Shown here piece after piece: positions 38,512 through 49,358 of a DNA stretch of 64,000 bases. The number at the start of each line of letters is the position of its first letter. Position 1 is the first letter of the stretch. The notes beneath the pieces were generated by a model that did not search any database, had not been told where the DNA came from, and worked only from the letters and a program-made list of their open reading frames with translations. The DNA comes from Argopecten irradians (taxonomy: Eukaryota > Mollusca > Bivalvia > Pectinida > Pectinidae): contig NC_091139.1 of NCBI RefSeq assembly GCF_041381155.1, positions 9,052,383-9,116,382 of the forward strand, read 5' to 3'. Position numbers and translations under genes: made by a program.

Positions 38512-41500
38512 TTATTTCAGTTTAATGGCCTTGAACTTAAATTCCTGTGGGGAATTTGTTAAGGTCACAACCGGTTCAAGCGTTGGAAGGTTGTCTTCGT
38601 CCTCAGGAAGAAGCTTGAATCGTTGAACAAGTGACGTCAGAAACAGGAAAATCTCCATCCTTGATAGACTTTCACCAACGCATATTCGTCTTCCTGTTAA
38701 ATAGATAAAGAATGATATTCTTCATTGTATTCCATATTTGACTTTAAAAGGGTTACGTCGTGATAAAGTATTAATAAAAGTACAGCTTGTAAGGTATACA
38801 TCTTTTTCATTTGATCAATTTATCACATCTAATTTGACAGTAAGCGTGTGAACTTATAGCGCAGTTTTTAGTGTCTTAATTTTCGAATATTTGCAGTGCG
38901 AAATAACGATTAACAATAATGTAATGTAAATAATTAAAGCCTAAATTCCATGTAGAACCCAGTTGTGTTAACCAATCAAAACGAATTAATTTCACCTGGG
39001 CACACTTACCTAAACCGAAGGCAATAACATAACGTTCTTTGCCATTAAGCTTCCCGTCATCTCCGATAAATCTTTCTGGGTTAAAAGTTTTCGGATCTTC
39101 AAATAGGGACTCGTCAAACATGACAGAATCAAGATTAGGAATAAGGGTATCCCCTTTTCGTAGAGTGTAACCATTTAACTTCGTATTCTCTTTTACTCCG
39201 TGTAGGAGCGAAAATGGAGCGATGTTACCCATGCGCAGTAGCTCATGAATACACGCCTCGGTATAAACCATTTCCGGTTTGTCGTTCATTGAAGGAAAAC
39301 GACCAAATCCGACAACGTCTCCAATCTCTTTTCTTAGTTTGGTTTGTACGTGTGGGTAGTGGATGAGAAACAGGATGGCCCATTTAATTGTAGTGGCAGT
39401 TGTCTCCGTCCCGGCTACATATAAGTTGGTCAATGTTATTCTAAGGTTCTCGTCTGAAAGAAAAATTTATATTTGATAAAATACACGTAAGTCTTACGGT
39501 GATATATTGATGGAAGTAATCAGCGAATGGTGATTACAATGTCTGGATTTCTGTATTGTATACTATTGGATAATTAAATTCTGAAGCTAACGTTTAGATT
39601 GTTTTATATACATGTTTCAACTAAATATGATAAAAAGTTAATTATAAATTCGTCTTGTAAGTGTCAATGTCATTTTTTAAGGCATCATTCAGATTCATTT
39701 CATTTTATTGTTTATATGAATATGATAATATAATATCAGTATACTTAGTTCGGCGCATTCGAATAACCATCTTCAAACTGCTTTCGCAATGCTGAATTCG
39801 TGTAGCGCGGTCATATTTTAACGCATCTGTTCAAGCTCGAAATATTACTATTTATAAGTGTACATTTAAAGTGAATAGTCGGTCAAATAAAACCAGTCTA
39901 AATACGTTCATTGGCCTTCCAAAAATCCTTATATACCAAAAATGACGGTCAAGTTCTGGTTATGTTGTCCAGTTTCGACCATTGAAATTATGGAAGTGCC
40001 TTGTGAAAAGCATGTTTTGAAATAAATTCGTGCAGCTCTTTGAAAAAGAGGCTGTGTGGAAATGTCAACACGGACATAGCTAGCCGGGAGGACGTTTTAG
40101 GATTCCAATAATATAATTAACTTCTTTGCATGATTTTGATAGGACATTTTATTTGTCCATTTCATAAGAAATTATACTGGACACAATTTTTACCGACTTT
40201 AGCCTTCCTTTGCCCGAATATTCACTTTAGAGAACGTTGTATATAGTAAGACAGACATACCACATAAAACATCTGATTCCCCCTGTGCTATTTGCTCTTT
40301 CAGGAAAGCGTCGATAAAATCTTTGGTATTTTCTTCGTCAAACGTTGCTCTGTGTTGATCAATTTGGTCCTGTAGGTGAGATTGAATTTTTCCTGAATTT
40401 TCGACTGTTGCATCGAGTTGCGTTACATCCCCGGGTAAATATCTGTTAAAGAAGATAATGATGCAAAATAAAAAAATATATATAGATGTTCCAAACAAGT
40501 TGTTTAACATGTTCATCACACTCAAGACAGTTAGAAGGCACGAACAGTCACTTTTTGAGGAACTTGTTTATCCTATAACTGTAACAGTTACCGTGACGAT
40601 TTTCTCACCTTACCACATATTACCACATATTACGTTATACATATATTACTACCATTTACTTTTGTGCCTCAATAAACATCAAATATTCGGATGTTAAAAC
40701 TTCATAAAGGCAAAAACTTGCTACAAGTATCGATTTTTCCATTGGGAAACATGAACAGTTATATGATAGACATATTTTACAAGTAGGTATACATGAAATG
40801 CTGTATACATGACGATATATGCGTTAATTTCTCTTTTGGGGATGTTTTTTTTTTAAATCATACAAATGTATTTATAATTATGTTGCAAGATTGCAAGAAA
40901 ATCTTATTTCTTTTGTTATCAACAATATCATTTTTATTCCGTTTATTAAAATATCAATGAAAAAATATTTTCTAGTGGTAAAACTGTTTCATAAATGACG
41001 CCTGCCATACATGTATATGTCAAATATGAGTAATCGCACTTTCTCAAACGAATATCAGTGGTTTAAAGGGAACCAAAATTCATTTTAAAAACACCTAATT
41101 AGCTTGACCTTACAAAATAAACAAATTAATAACAAAAAATATGATATCCAGCAATAAACTCTCCTGCAATCATTAATAATCTTTTAATTTATTATTCATA
41201 CTGCCTTCAGTAAGTTTTTTCTTATTTTTTCTATTGCAATCACACACACCTGAGAAAGGGGAAGAAGATTGCAATACTGGCTTTAGTGGAGAGGACCAAT
41301 TCCTGTTCTAGCATATGAAGCAGCCTCTTGAACTCCTCATCATCGTGGTCATGTCGCTGTCCAAACACAATACTACAGATTATGTTGGCTACACTTATCT
41401 GTGCGATGGCTCCGAGGTAGAAAGCTTCTCCATTCTTGTCAGCTAAAATATTGAGGAATATGGCTATTTCTTGTTGTATTTTCGTCTCAAGTGATCTTTT

Positions 41501-44500
41501 ACCAAAGCCGAATTCTCTCAGTGCTCCGAGGGAAAATGTACGCGTGCTTTTCCAGAACTCTCCCGTGCTGGCGACTATACCTGTAAAGACAAACATCACA
41601 TATCTAATCAATATGGAATAGTACTTGAAAAGTCAAGATTCTCATTTTGTTTTATTCAGCTATTCTTGAAAGAGTTACAACTAACGTATAACCGGTTATT
41701 TTCGTGGAGATGATACTTTCCCGATTTCGCGGGACATTCATTGCACATTCGATCTACGAAATATTGAAAAATGGTTGAAACCTATTACCCTAACATTCAA
41801 ATCGCGAAAAAATGATACCGTTAAAATATTTTATTTTGTTTTTGGTTGAAATCGCAAAGATTATGACCCGCGTGAAAACATACAATGTTACGGCTTGTTA
41901 AGCTGCTGTTAATCTATTAAATGTTATTCTACGTTTTTGGTAATTTTTCGTTGAAGTTTATTTGTTATCAACGGTGTCAAATAAATCCATTTTTTTGCTC
42001 AATAAATTAATACAGGTTATAATTTTACAAATTACGTTATATCTATCTGGATTTCGAAGATTACAAAACAAAAACGACTGGGATTTTGTCTGGTGTTTTT
42101 TATATTGCTTCATCCTTTAAATATATTAACACATTATCCTATCAAAGTAAAATTGTTGAGTGAATTTGCGACCGGTATCTTGGTCCTATTTTTACTGCAA
42201 ACTGTACTGGAAATCTTCTCATTATACACAATGAAAAGGTATTCAGCAACATTTGCATCAAGAATAGGACCACAATTCGGGTCGGAAATTAATTCAGTAA
42301 TTTAACTTTGACAGAATAACTTAATTTGAAAAATGTTATCCGTGTTTAAACACGATTCCTTAACAAACATCATATGTTTATCAGTGGACGTTATCAGAGC
42401 CCCTAAACATTCATAATTATGGAATAGTACTTGAAAAGTCAAGATTCTCATTTTGTTTTATTCAGCTATTCTTGAAAGAGTTACAACTAACGTATAACCG
42501 GTTATTTTCGTGGAGATGATACTTTCCCGATTTCGCGGGACATTCATTGCACATTCGATCTACGAAATATTGAAAAATGGTTGAAACCTATTACCCTAAC
42601 ATTCAAATCGCGAAAAAATGATACCGTTAAAATATTTTATTTTGTTTTTGGTTGAAATCGCGAAGATTATGACCCTTCTCATTATACACAATGAAAAGGT
42701 ATTCAGCAACATTTGCATCAAGAATAGGACCACAATTCGGGTCGCAAATTAATTCAGTAATTTAACTTTGACAGAATAACTTAATTTGAAAAATGTTATC
42801 CGTGTTTAAACACGATTCCTTAACAAACATCATATGTTTATCAGTGGACGTTATCAGAGCCCCTAAACATTCATAATTGCATCTCCAAGTGACTCTGTTC
42901 AATATACGTATATCTACACATTGACCGAAAGTCTGACGCTATGTATTTCTACTCCTCGTGCTCGTTCAAGCACGTGTACCCAACCATAGCAAATATAGTA
43001 ATGCTAGGTTTACACGATGTTCCCGGCGACCACGGTAGCCCCGTTTGCTCGAAACGTGGTGCGCCGTGGAATTTTGGCTACTTTCGTATCTGTATTCAAG
43101 TTGAGCTAGGTCTTGTGAAGTTTTGCCACGGTCTTTTACGGATTACGTGGTGGACCGTGGATATAGGGGAAAGTGCTGTTCCCGGAGGTTAAAGAAACAC
43201 TACGACTTTAGCACAGTCTATGAAGGATACAACTACGTTCTCTCTAGGCCTGTTACGATCTGATGGCGTCTGCTACGTTTTACACGTTTTGATCGAACTC
43301 CAATACGTTTTTCACGGTCCGCCAAGGCCTACTAGGATGAAAGTCTGATGCCGGGCTTTTTGAAGTAACTGAACCAATCTTTATTGCCGAAAATGTCATT
43401 TCAAACACGTTTTAATTACAAAATTTGTTAAAAGCATATTTGGTAAAAATATATATTTATTATAGCAAAGTGATTCTACGCAAATATTTTTTTCTGTACT
43501 TATTTAATCTGCCTTTTGCAATAATAGCTTTGGTGTAATTTGAGGTTTTAAATATGTTTGACAATGACTATTTCTATTTATTAATACAAATAATTCAATG
43601 AAGTAGCAAATATGTACCAGGCCAGGCAATGATACTCCATCATATTTTGCTTGCAACGTAACACCGTAATAAGACGTAACAAGCCGTATCACGTCGGACT
43701 TTCAACCGGTACAAGCCGTGAATTGCCTTGAAAGAACGCATCAAAACAGTTTTCATCCACCTTGGCTTGCCGTAAAAACCTTGACAAACCTTGACAAAAC
43801 GGCACAAAATGTGCAGCCAATCTGCATCAACCGTGATAAAACGTGGAAAAAACGCAACAGAACGTCACAAAACTTGAAATCACCGTGAGATTCCGGAGAT
43901 TCCGGGGAACGTGCTTGCTGCCCACGGACCGTCTTGAAGTTCTGTTACGGCCTCGTACGCATTGTTACGTTTTGTTACGTCAATCCAATTTTATTACGTC
44001 CCGTAGCGGCATCCACGGCATCCACGGTAATCACGACCGCTCACGTTTCAGGCCACCGTGGACAAAACGTGGTGACCGCAAGACAACGTGAGATAACGCA
44101 GAAGGACATGATAGATAAACGTGAGCGGTCGTGATTACCGTGGATGCCGTGCCAGATTTTTAAACTGTCAAAAAATTTGCTACGGCATTTACGGTACAGA
44201 CGGTGAACGCCACAGGACGTAATAAAACGGGATTGACGTAACAAAACGTTACAGCGCGTACGAGGCCGTAACAAAACTTCCAGACGGTCCGTGGTGGAAC
44301 TGGCAGCAAGCACGCCCCCCGAAATATCATGGTGATTTCAAGTTGTGTAACGTTCTGTTGCATTTTTTCGACGTTTTATCACGGTTGATGCAGATTGGCT
44401 GCATTCTGTCGTTTTGTCCAGGTTTGCCAAGGTTTTGACGGCAAGCCAAGATGGATGATAGACGTTTCGATGCATTCTGTCAAGGCACATCACGGCTTGT

Positions 44501-45939
44501 AGCGGTTTAAAGCCCGACGTGCTATGGCGTGTTACGTTTTATTACGGTCTTACGTTCCAAGCAATATATGATGGAGTATCGGTACATATCTGCTACTTCA
44601 TGGAATTGTTTGTATTCATAAATAGATATAGTCATTATCAAACACATTTAAACCATCAAATTATACCGAAGCTATTATTGCAAAAGGCAGATTAAGTGAG
44701 AACCATAACAGAAAAAAAATTGTGTAGAAACACTTGGTTATAATAATTATATATTTATACCAAATATTGTTAAGATTTTATTTTCTTTTAACACATTTTG
44801 TAATTAATACGTGTTTGAAGTGACATTTCGGCAATAAATATTGTTTCATTTGCTCCAAAAAAGCCCGGCATAAGACTTTCATCCCTAGTAAGCCTTGGTG
44901 GACGGTGAAAAACGTATCGGACCTTGATCAAAACGTGTAAAACATAGCAGACCTCATCAGATCGTAACAGGCCTAGAGAGAACGCAGTGGTATCCTTGAT
45001 AGACCGTGCTAAAGCCTTAGTGTACCTTTAACCTCCCAGAACAACATTTCCCCCTATATCCACGGTCCTCAAAATAATCCGTAAAAGACCGTGGCAAAAC
45101 TTCACAAGACCTAGCTCAACTTGAATACAGAGACAAAAATAGCCAAAATTCCACGGCGCACCACGTTTCAGTCAAACCGGAACATAATGTAAACCTAGCA
45201 TAGCATAGTAACATACAAAATGCAAAGTCACGTGCCATACCCGAGCGGTTTGATTGACAGCTGGCGCAACGTCAATAGTAACTTAAGTTATAATAGCTGT
45301 TAGAGGCTAGGGGTTTTAGATATCAAACAATTTGGATACGAATGGAAAAATAACTAGTTAAATTGTTTGATTTTTTTGTAATACTTGCCCCTTGCATTCA
45401 CAGCTATTGGTGGAAAATATAAATGAACGATTATTTTGTATAGCGAGTGACAGAAGACCACAAACAACAATTACTTTCTCTCAATACAACTTATATTGAT
45501 TAATTGATAGTCAAAATAGAATAGACATCATGTACAAACCAGACTGTGTATTGTTTGTAAGAAAAGAAAGCGGAGGGGAAGATGAATACTTACCTTTTCC
45601 ATTGCTTGAGAGAAGCTTAAAGATGATATCATTTGGTCTATCCGATAAGGTGTCTCCATGTTTGATGAAAGCCTCTCTCAGAGTATCATATCCGTTGATC
45701 ACCACCATGTTACAACTACCAATTCGCAATCTAAACACATCTCCATATGTACGTCGTAGCTTCCTAAATGTTGCTGTTCTGTTTGCGATCGCGAACTGCC
45801 CAAAGTTGCCTACCACTGGGTATCCTAAAGGGCCAGGAGGGGAGTTCCTGGGGGTGCATATCTGCTTCAAGAGGAACAGAAGTCCAAATACCCCAAGACC
45901 AATGGTCAGTGGATCCATGGTCAGTAGTGCGTCCAGCAT
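38512..45939 (-). CDS. Cytochrome P450, CYP2-like, complete
   Basis: Haem-thiolate monooxygenase of the ER membrane, expected to take electrons from NADPH-P450 reductase; the substrate is unknown. Minus-strand exons in coding order: 45939-45594, 41580-41250, 40442-40261, 39453-39010, 38693-38512, totalling 1485 nt or 494 residues, normal for the family. All sites are GT-AG with matching phases. Landmarks: a hydrophobic N-terminal anchor (residues about 9-27), the proline hinge PPGPLGYPVVGN, C-helix WKSTR (125-129), I-helix AGTETT (300-305), ExxR ELLR (357-360), FNPERF (410-415), and the haem loop FGLGRRICVG with Cys439, split by the last intron. Every catalytic landmark is present. ATG 45939 has A at -3; a second Met is at residue 8. 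A decayed tandem copy lies upstream on the same strand. Intron 1 (4 kb) holds a duplication and a foldback element. A 159-codon frame opposite exon 1 is a shadow. Confidence 0.95.
41613..42418. repeat. Intronic duplication, copy 1 (806 bp)
   Basis: Starts ATGGAATAGTACTTGAAAAG just beyond exon 2 of the P450 and ends CATTCATAATT. It is repeated head-to-tail by 42419-42878. The sequence is nearly identical over shared parts. Confidence 0.95.
42419..42878. repeat. Intronic duplication, copy 2 (460 bp, internally deleted)
   Basis: Same start and end as copy 1, but it lacks 346 bp inside. The join reads ATTATGACCCTTCTCATT, linking sequence that is 346 bp apart in copy 1. Few substitutions separate the copies, so the event is recent. 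Confidence 0.95.
43001..45201. mobile_element. Foldback element, 2.2 kb, in P450 intron 1
   Basis: Two arms of about 1.05 kb mirror each other almost from end to end. ATGCTAGGTTTACA at 43001 and TGTAAACCTAGCAT at 45188-45201 are the termini. Blocks such as CACGGTCTTTTACGG, CAAGTTGAGCTAGGTCTTGT and CCACGGACCGTC recur complemented in the other arm. The centre, near 44085, has hardly any loop (AAACGTGAGCGGTCGTGATT mirrors AATCACGACCGCTCACGTTT). ATAGTA lies directly left and 3 bp off the right end, a possible target duplication. The element is GC-richer than its surroundings and full of ACGT and CCGTGG motifs. It has no transposase. Confidence 0.9.
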
Positions 45940-47493
45940 GTTGATAGTCCGAGTTTATCTAACAGGTAATGGTCAACACTTTAACTATTTAACGATGGAC
46001 AGTAACTGAGGTCCTGACCTTGATTTCGAAAATCGCGTGATAAATGTGACTAGCCATTACGTAACCACTTGCTGATAAAGGTCCAGATACGATAATACTT
46101 TCAATGTATGTAAAGGTCATTGCATAGCGTTTGAATACTAATTGATTTATTACACCTGAGCAAAGTATGAGTGTAATAAGTCGAGAGGGCTTGTTAACTT
46201 AAGTCACGCCTTTTCATCTCTATACCCGGCACTTCCATTGTTTTATCATTGATTTACCTGCATCTATTATATATTATTGTGAGTACTTTTGTTGTACTAG
46301 GGGTCCTTGGTGCAATCTTTATTCAACAGTTTGTCATTACCTATCATGAGGAGCACAAGAATGTTTTGTAATGTGAAGAGATACTAATTTGGATTTGAGG
46401 AATTCATATTGCACCAAGATTTTTGGGATGTGTACAGTAAGAAACAATAAGACGGTTAGCTTGTGAAAAAGGCAAAGGAATTATTTGTAACGTATTATCA
46501 TTATTGTGTAATTATGTAAAGTATGCAAAATAATGTCCATTTGTATTCTGAATTTATAAAACATAATGCAATAAAACAATGATTAGCGAAACTTTCTGAT
46601 GTGTTCATTTAATAAACATGGTATCTAAAATGTCAAAATTGGTAAGTTAGTCCTTTTCCACTTGAGATACTAGAGATACTATATATACACTTCATACACT
46701 GATAGACCTAATCACTACGACAAGGTAAATTGATAAGTATCTCCCGTGTTTAGAGAATTTGGTACTACTGTCGAATGCACACATATCAAGCCCCTTTCAT
46801 GATCATATAATCATAACTAACCATGAAAGTGAAATATGTGTGGGCTCACCTGTGGTAGCATTTATGAACGGTATGCAGTCACATGTCGGTTGATTGACAG
46901 CTGCCGATCCGTCAATAAGAGTTTCCATAGAGTATGAATATATGTATATACTGTATACGTTTGTTCTGCATGCATTACGATCCATCACTAATTCGAATTT
47001 AGGATATACATGTACATGTAACATACGGGCAAATTTCAGGTATACAATTCACAGTGTCTTGATCCATTGTTCCTACAAAATTCTTACATACATACATCTA
47101 ACAATACATAGCTATATATAAACATATGCATAACTGCAGCGGCGCTATTTCAAAATTCAATATAAAATTGATAATTTATTAACAACTGACAGCTACACGC
47201 CTTTGTAATTTTTACTGTAACAGCCCTCACCATGTACAATTGAATAGTTAGCTATCAAACATTATCTAGAGTTATCATATTCACACAAGCACCATACTGC
47301 TAATTAACCTTCTTTAGCGTGCGGTTTACTTTCGCGGGTAATTTCCCGAATCTGTGTCTCCGTGGATGTAGATTACCATTCAATTGTAATATCTACGGAG
47401 GTTTTGTCTTTGCGAACTTAAAAAAAATCACGGAATTTATTATCCAGGAAGAAAATTGTAAAATTCTATTGTTAAAAAGTACATTCCTTTGGG
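45940..47493. other. Region upstream of the P450; no gene recognised
   Basis: This should contain the P450 promoter. The region is AT-rich. No TATA box could be tied to a start site, and no coding signature is visible on either strand. Confidence 0.5.
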
Positions 47494-47526
47494 TTTTTTT
47501 TTTTTTTTTTTTGGGGGGGGGGGGGG
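47494..47526. repeat. Poly-T/poly-G run
   Basis: Nineteen T followed by fourteen G. Such runs are prone to length errors in sequencing. Confidence 0.95.
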
Positions 47527-47639
47527 TTAGTTTTTTTGTTTTTTTGTTTGATTTGTTATTAAACTTATACCGGTTAACTTAAAATGAATTCATACCTTCT
47601 TTTTTACATTATTTTTGGTCATATCTACTTCACCTAATT

Positions 47640-47900
47640 AATGGTAAATTATATTCTTCTTTACATCATTTATGTTAAATTATATTCCGTTACATTATTT
47701 TGGTAAATTATATTCCACGTTACATTATTTTGGTAAATTATATTCCACGTTACATTATTTTGGTAAATTATATTCCACTTTACCTTATTTATGGTGCATT
47801 ATTTTCCACTTTTTACATTATTGTATATCATCTCTACTTTTTATCATTCAGAGTTATTTATATTCCACTTTACATTATTTCACTTTACATTATTTATGGT
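47640..47900 (+). repeat. 30-bp tandem repeat, AT-rich
   Basis: The unit is about TTACATTATTTTGGTAAATT plus ATATTCCACG. Three units near 47695-47785 are almost perfect, and diverged units flank them. The 30-bp period gives open frames with a 10-residue repeat, which are not genes. Confidence 0.85.
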
Positions 47901-48049
47901 AAAGTATATGGGTGTTAACCTACTACACTTGATAATCGTCTCCTTTGTGTATTCTGATATTTCATTAACTAACAGAGACCAACATATTCTTTAAAAAACA
48001 GAAACAGAACACAAATATCATGGTTTTATGCGCTGAAATGGTTTTACGG

Positions 48050-48345
48050 CATATTGACAGCGCAGGTTAGGTTTCCCCTGCATATAATATTTAGGCAGAA
48101 TAGAAAAATTGAGATCGCAAATTAATTGAGGCACTTTTCCGACCACGTGTTTGAGACATAGGAGAGGAGTGTCTGGTCTCTCTAACTCTACATCGGCCAC
48201 GTACGCCGGCACGTCGGGAGTCCGGGTCAAGCCCGGTATCCCTATCGTCCCCCGACTCCACATTGTGGGTGGGTTCGACGTAAGAAACACCTTTAGAATT
48301 CGCCATAATACTTCTTGCAAACGTGCACTGCAGCTAGCATGAAGC
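48050..48345. other. GC-rich island, possible exon or repeat
   Basis: 48170-48280 is notably GC-rich for this window and is open in three overlapping frames: minus 48018-48320, minus 48091-48306 and plus 48151-48342. None shows a motif I recognise. It could be an exon relic or part of a mobile element. From 48360 short inverted AAGTCTCG/CGAGACTT motifs follow. Confidence 0.3.
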
Positions 48346-48837
48346 CATTTTTAAAACTGAAGATCTCGCGGGATGCGAGATTCTAAAGTCTCGTTGAGAC
48401 TTTCCAAGTCTCGTTTGGCGAGACTTTCGCTTTGCAGGGCTTGATGTTTAGCCTGATGCCGTAAATGCATAATTATATCTTATTGAGGTTTGCGATATGA
48501 AATCGCAATTTTATGATCAAGCAATGGGGACAGCAAGATTTCAGCGCACTACCTGTAAGGCACTGACAAAACTAGACAGATCCTTAAATGACTAATGACC
48601 CTTTTTTGCTAGGCAAAGCTTACTTATTACAATCATGGTCTGATCATCAGTAGATTGTCGATCTACATGTATCTAATAATCGACCTACTTCATGGTATTG
48701 AAAATCCATGTCGATATTATATTACAATGACATGACTGTGACCAGGGGTATCAAAAAAGACGAAATCGTTGATGAATTAAAGGCGTGATTCCAACCAGTG
48801 AAGAGATTTTGAAATTGCAAGGTCTGGGGGATATGCA

Positions 48838-49197
48838 TTGCAGTCTTGAATAGCCTGTATAGTATAGTGATTATTACGAGATTCCCGGAGGATATGCATT
48901 GCAGTCTTGAATAGCATATATAGTATAGTGATTATTACGAGATTCCCGGAGGATATGCATTGCAGTCTTGAATAGCATATATAGTATAGTGATTATTACG
49001 AGATTCGTGGAGAATATGCATTGCAGTCTTGAATAGCATATAAAGTATAGTGATTATTACGAGATTCGTGGAGAATATGCATTGCAGTCTTGAATAGCAT
49101 ATAAAGTATAGTGATTATTACGAGATTCCTGGAGGATATGCATTGCAGTCTTGAATAGCATATATAGTATAGTGATTATTACTACGAGATTCTGTTC
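48838..49197 (+). repeat. 61-bp tandem repeat, six units
   Basis: Landmark GCAGTCTTGAATAGCATATA recurs every 61 bp (CAGTCTTGAA at 48841, 48902, 48963, 49024, 49085, 49146). There are no spacers, so it is not a CRISPR array. It lies 160 bp beyond the stop codon of the P450 pseudogene. Confidence 0.95.
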
Positions 49198-49358
49198 TTT
49201 CTTGTATATCATAAGGAAACCTAATACATGCACATCCATATACAGTTCGTGACACATAAACATATTCAAATCAACTGTACCTCAATGACGTCAGTGTTTA
49301 TCTACAAAACCTTAATAACTTTCGTTTCATGTCAGAAAATGTAGTTGATTGACAGACA

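Noticed and set aside
43843-44363. Overlapping frames on both strands
   Set aside because: Products of the palindromic foldback element: the same sequence is read from both arms.
45530-46009. 159-codon plus-strand frame
   Set aside because: Antisense shadow of P450 exon 1.
47672-47918. Repetitive YFGKLYSTLH-like frames
   Set aside because: Caused by a 30-bp AT-rich tandem repeat with a triplet-compatible period.
48838-49197. Regular 61-bp repeats resembling a CRISPR array
   Set aside because: Units are contiguous with no unique spacers, in a eukaryotic intron/exon context; a simple tandem repeat.
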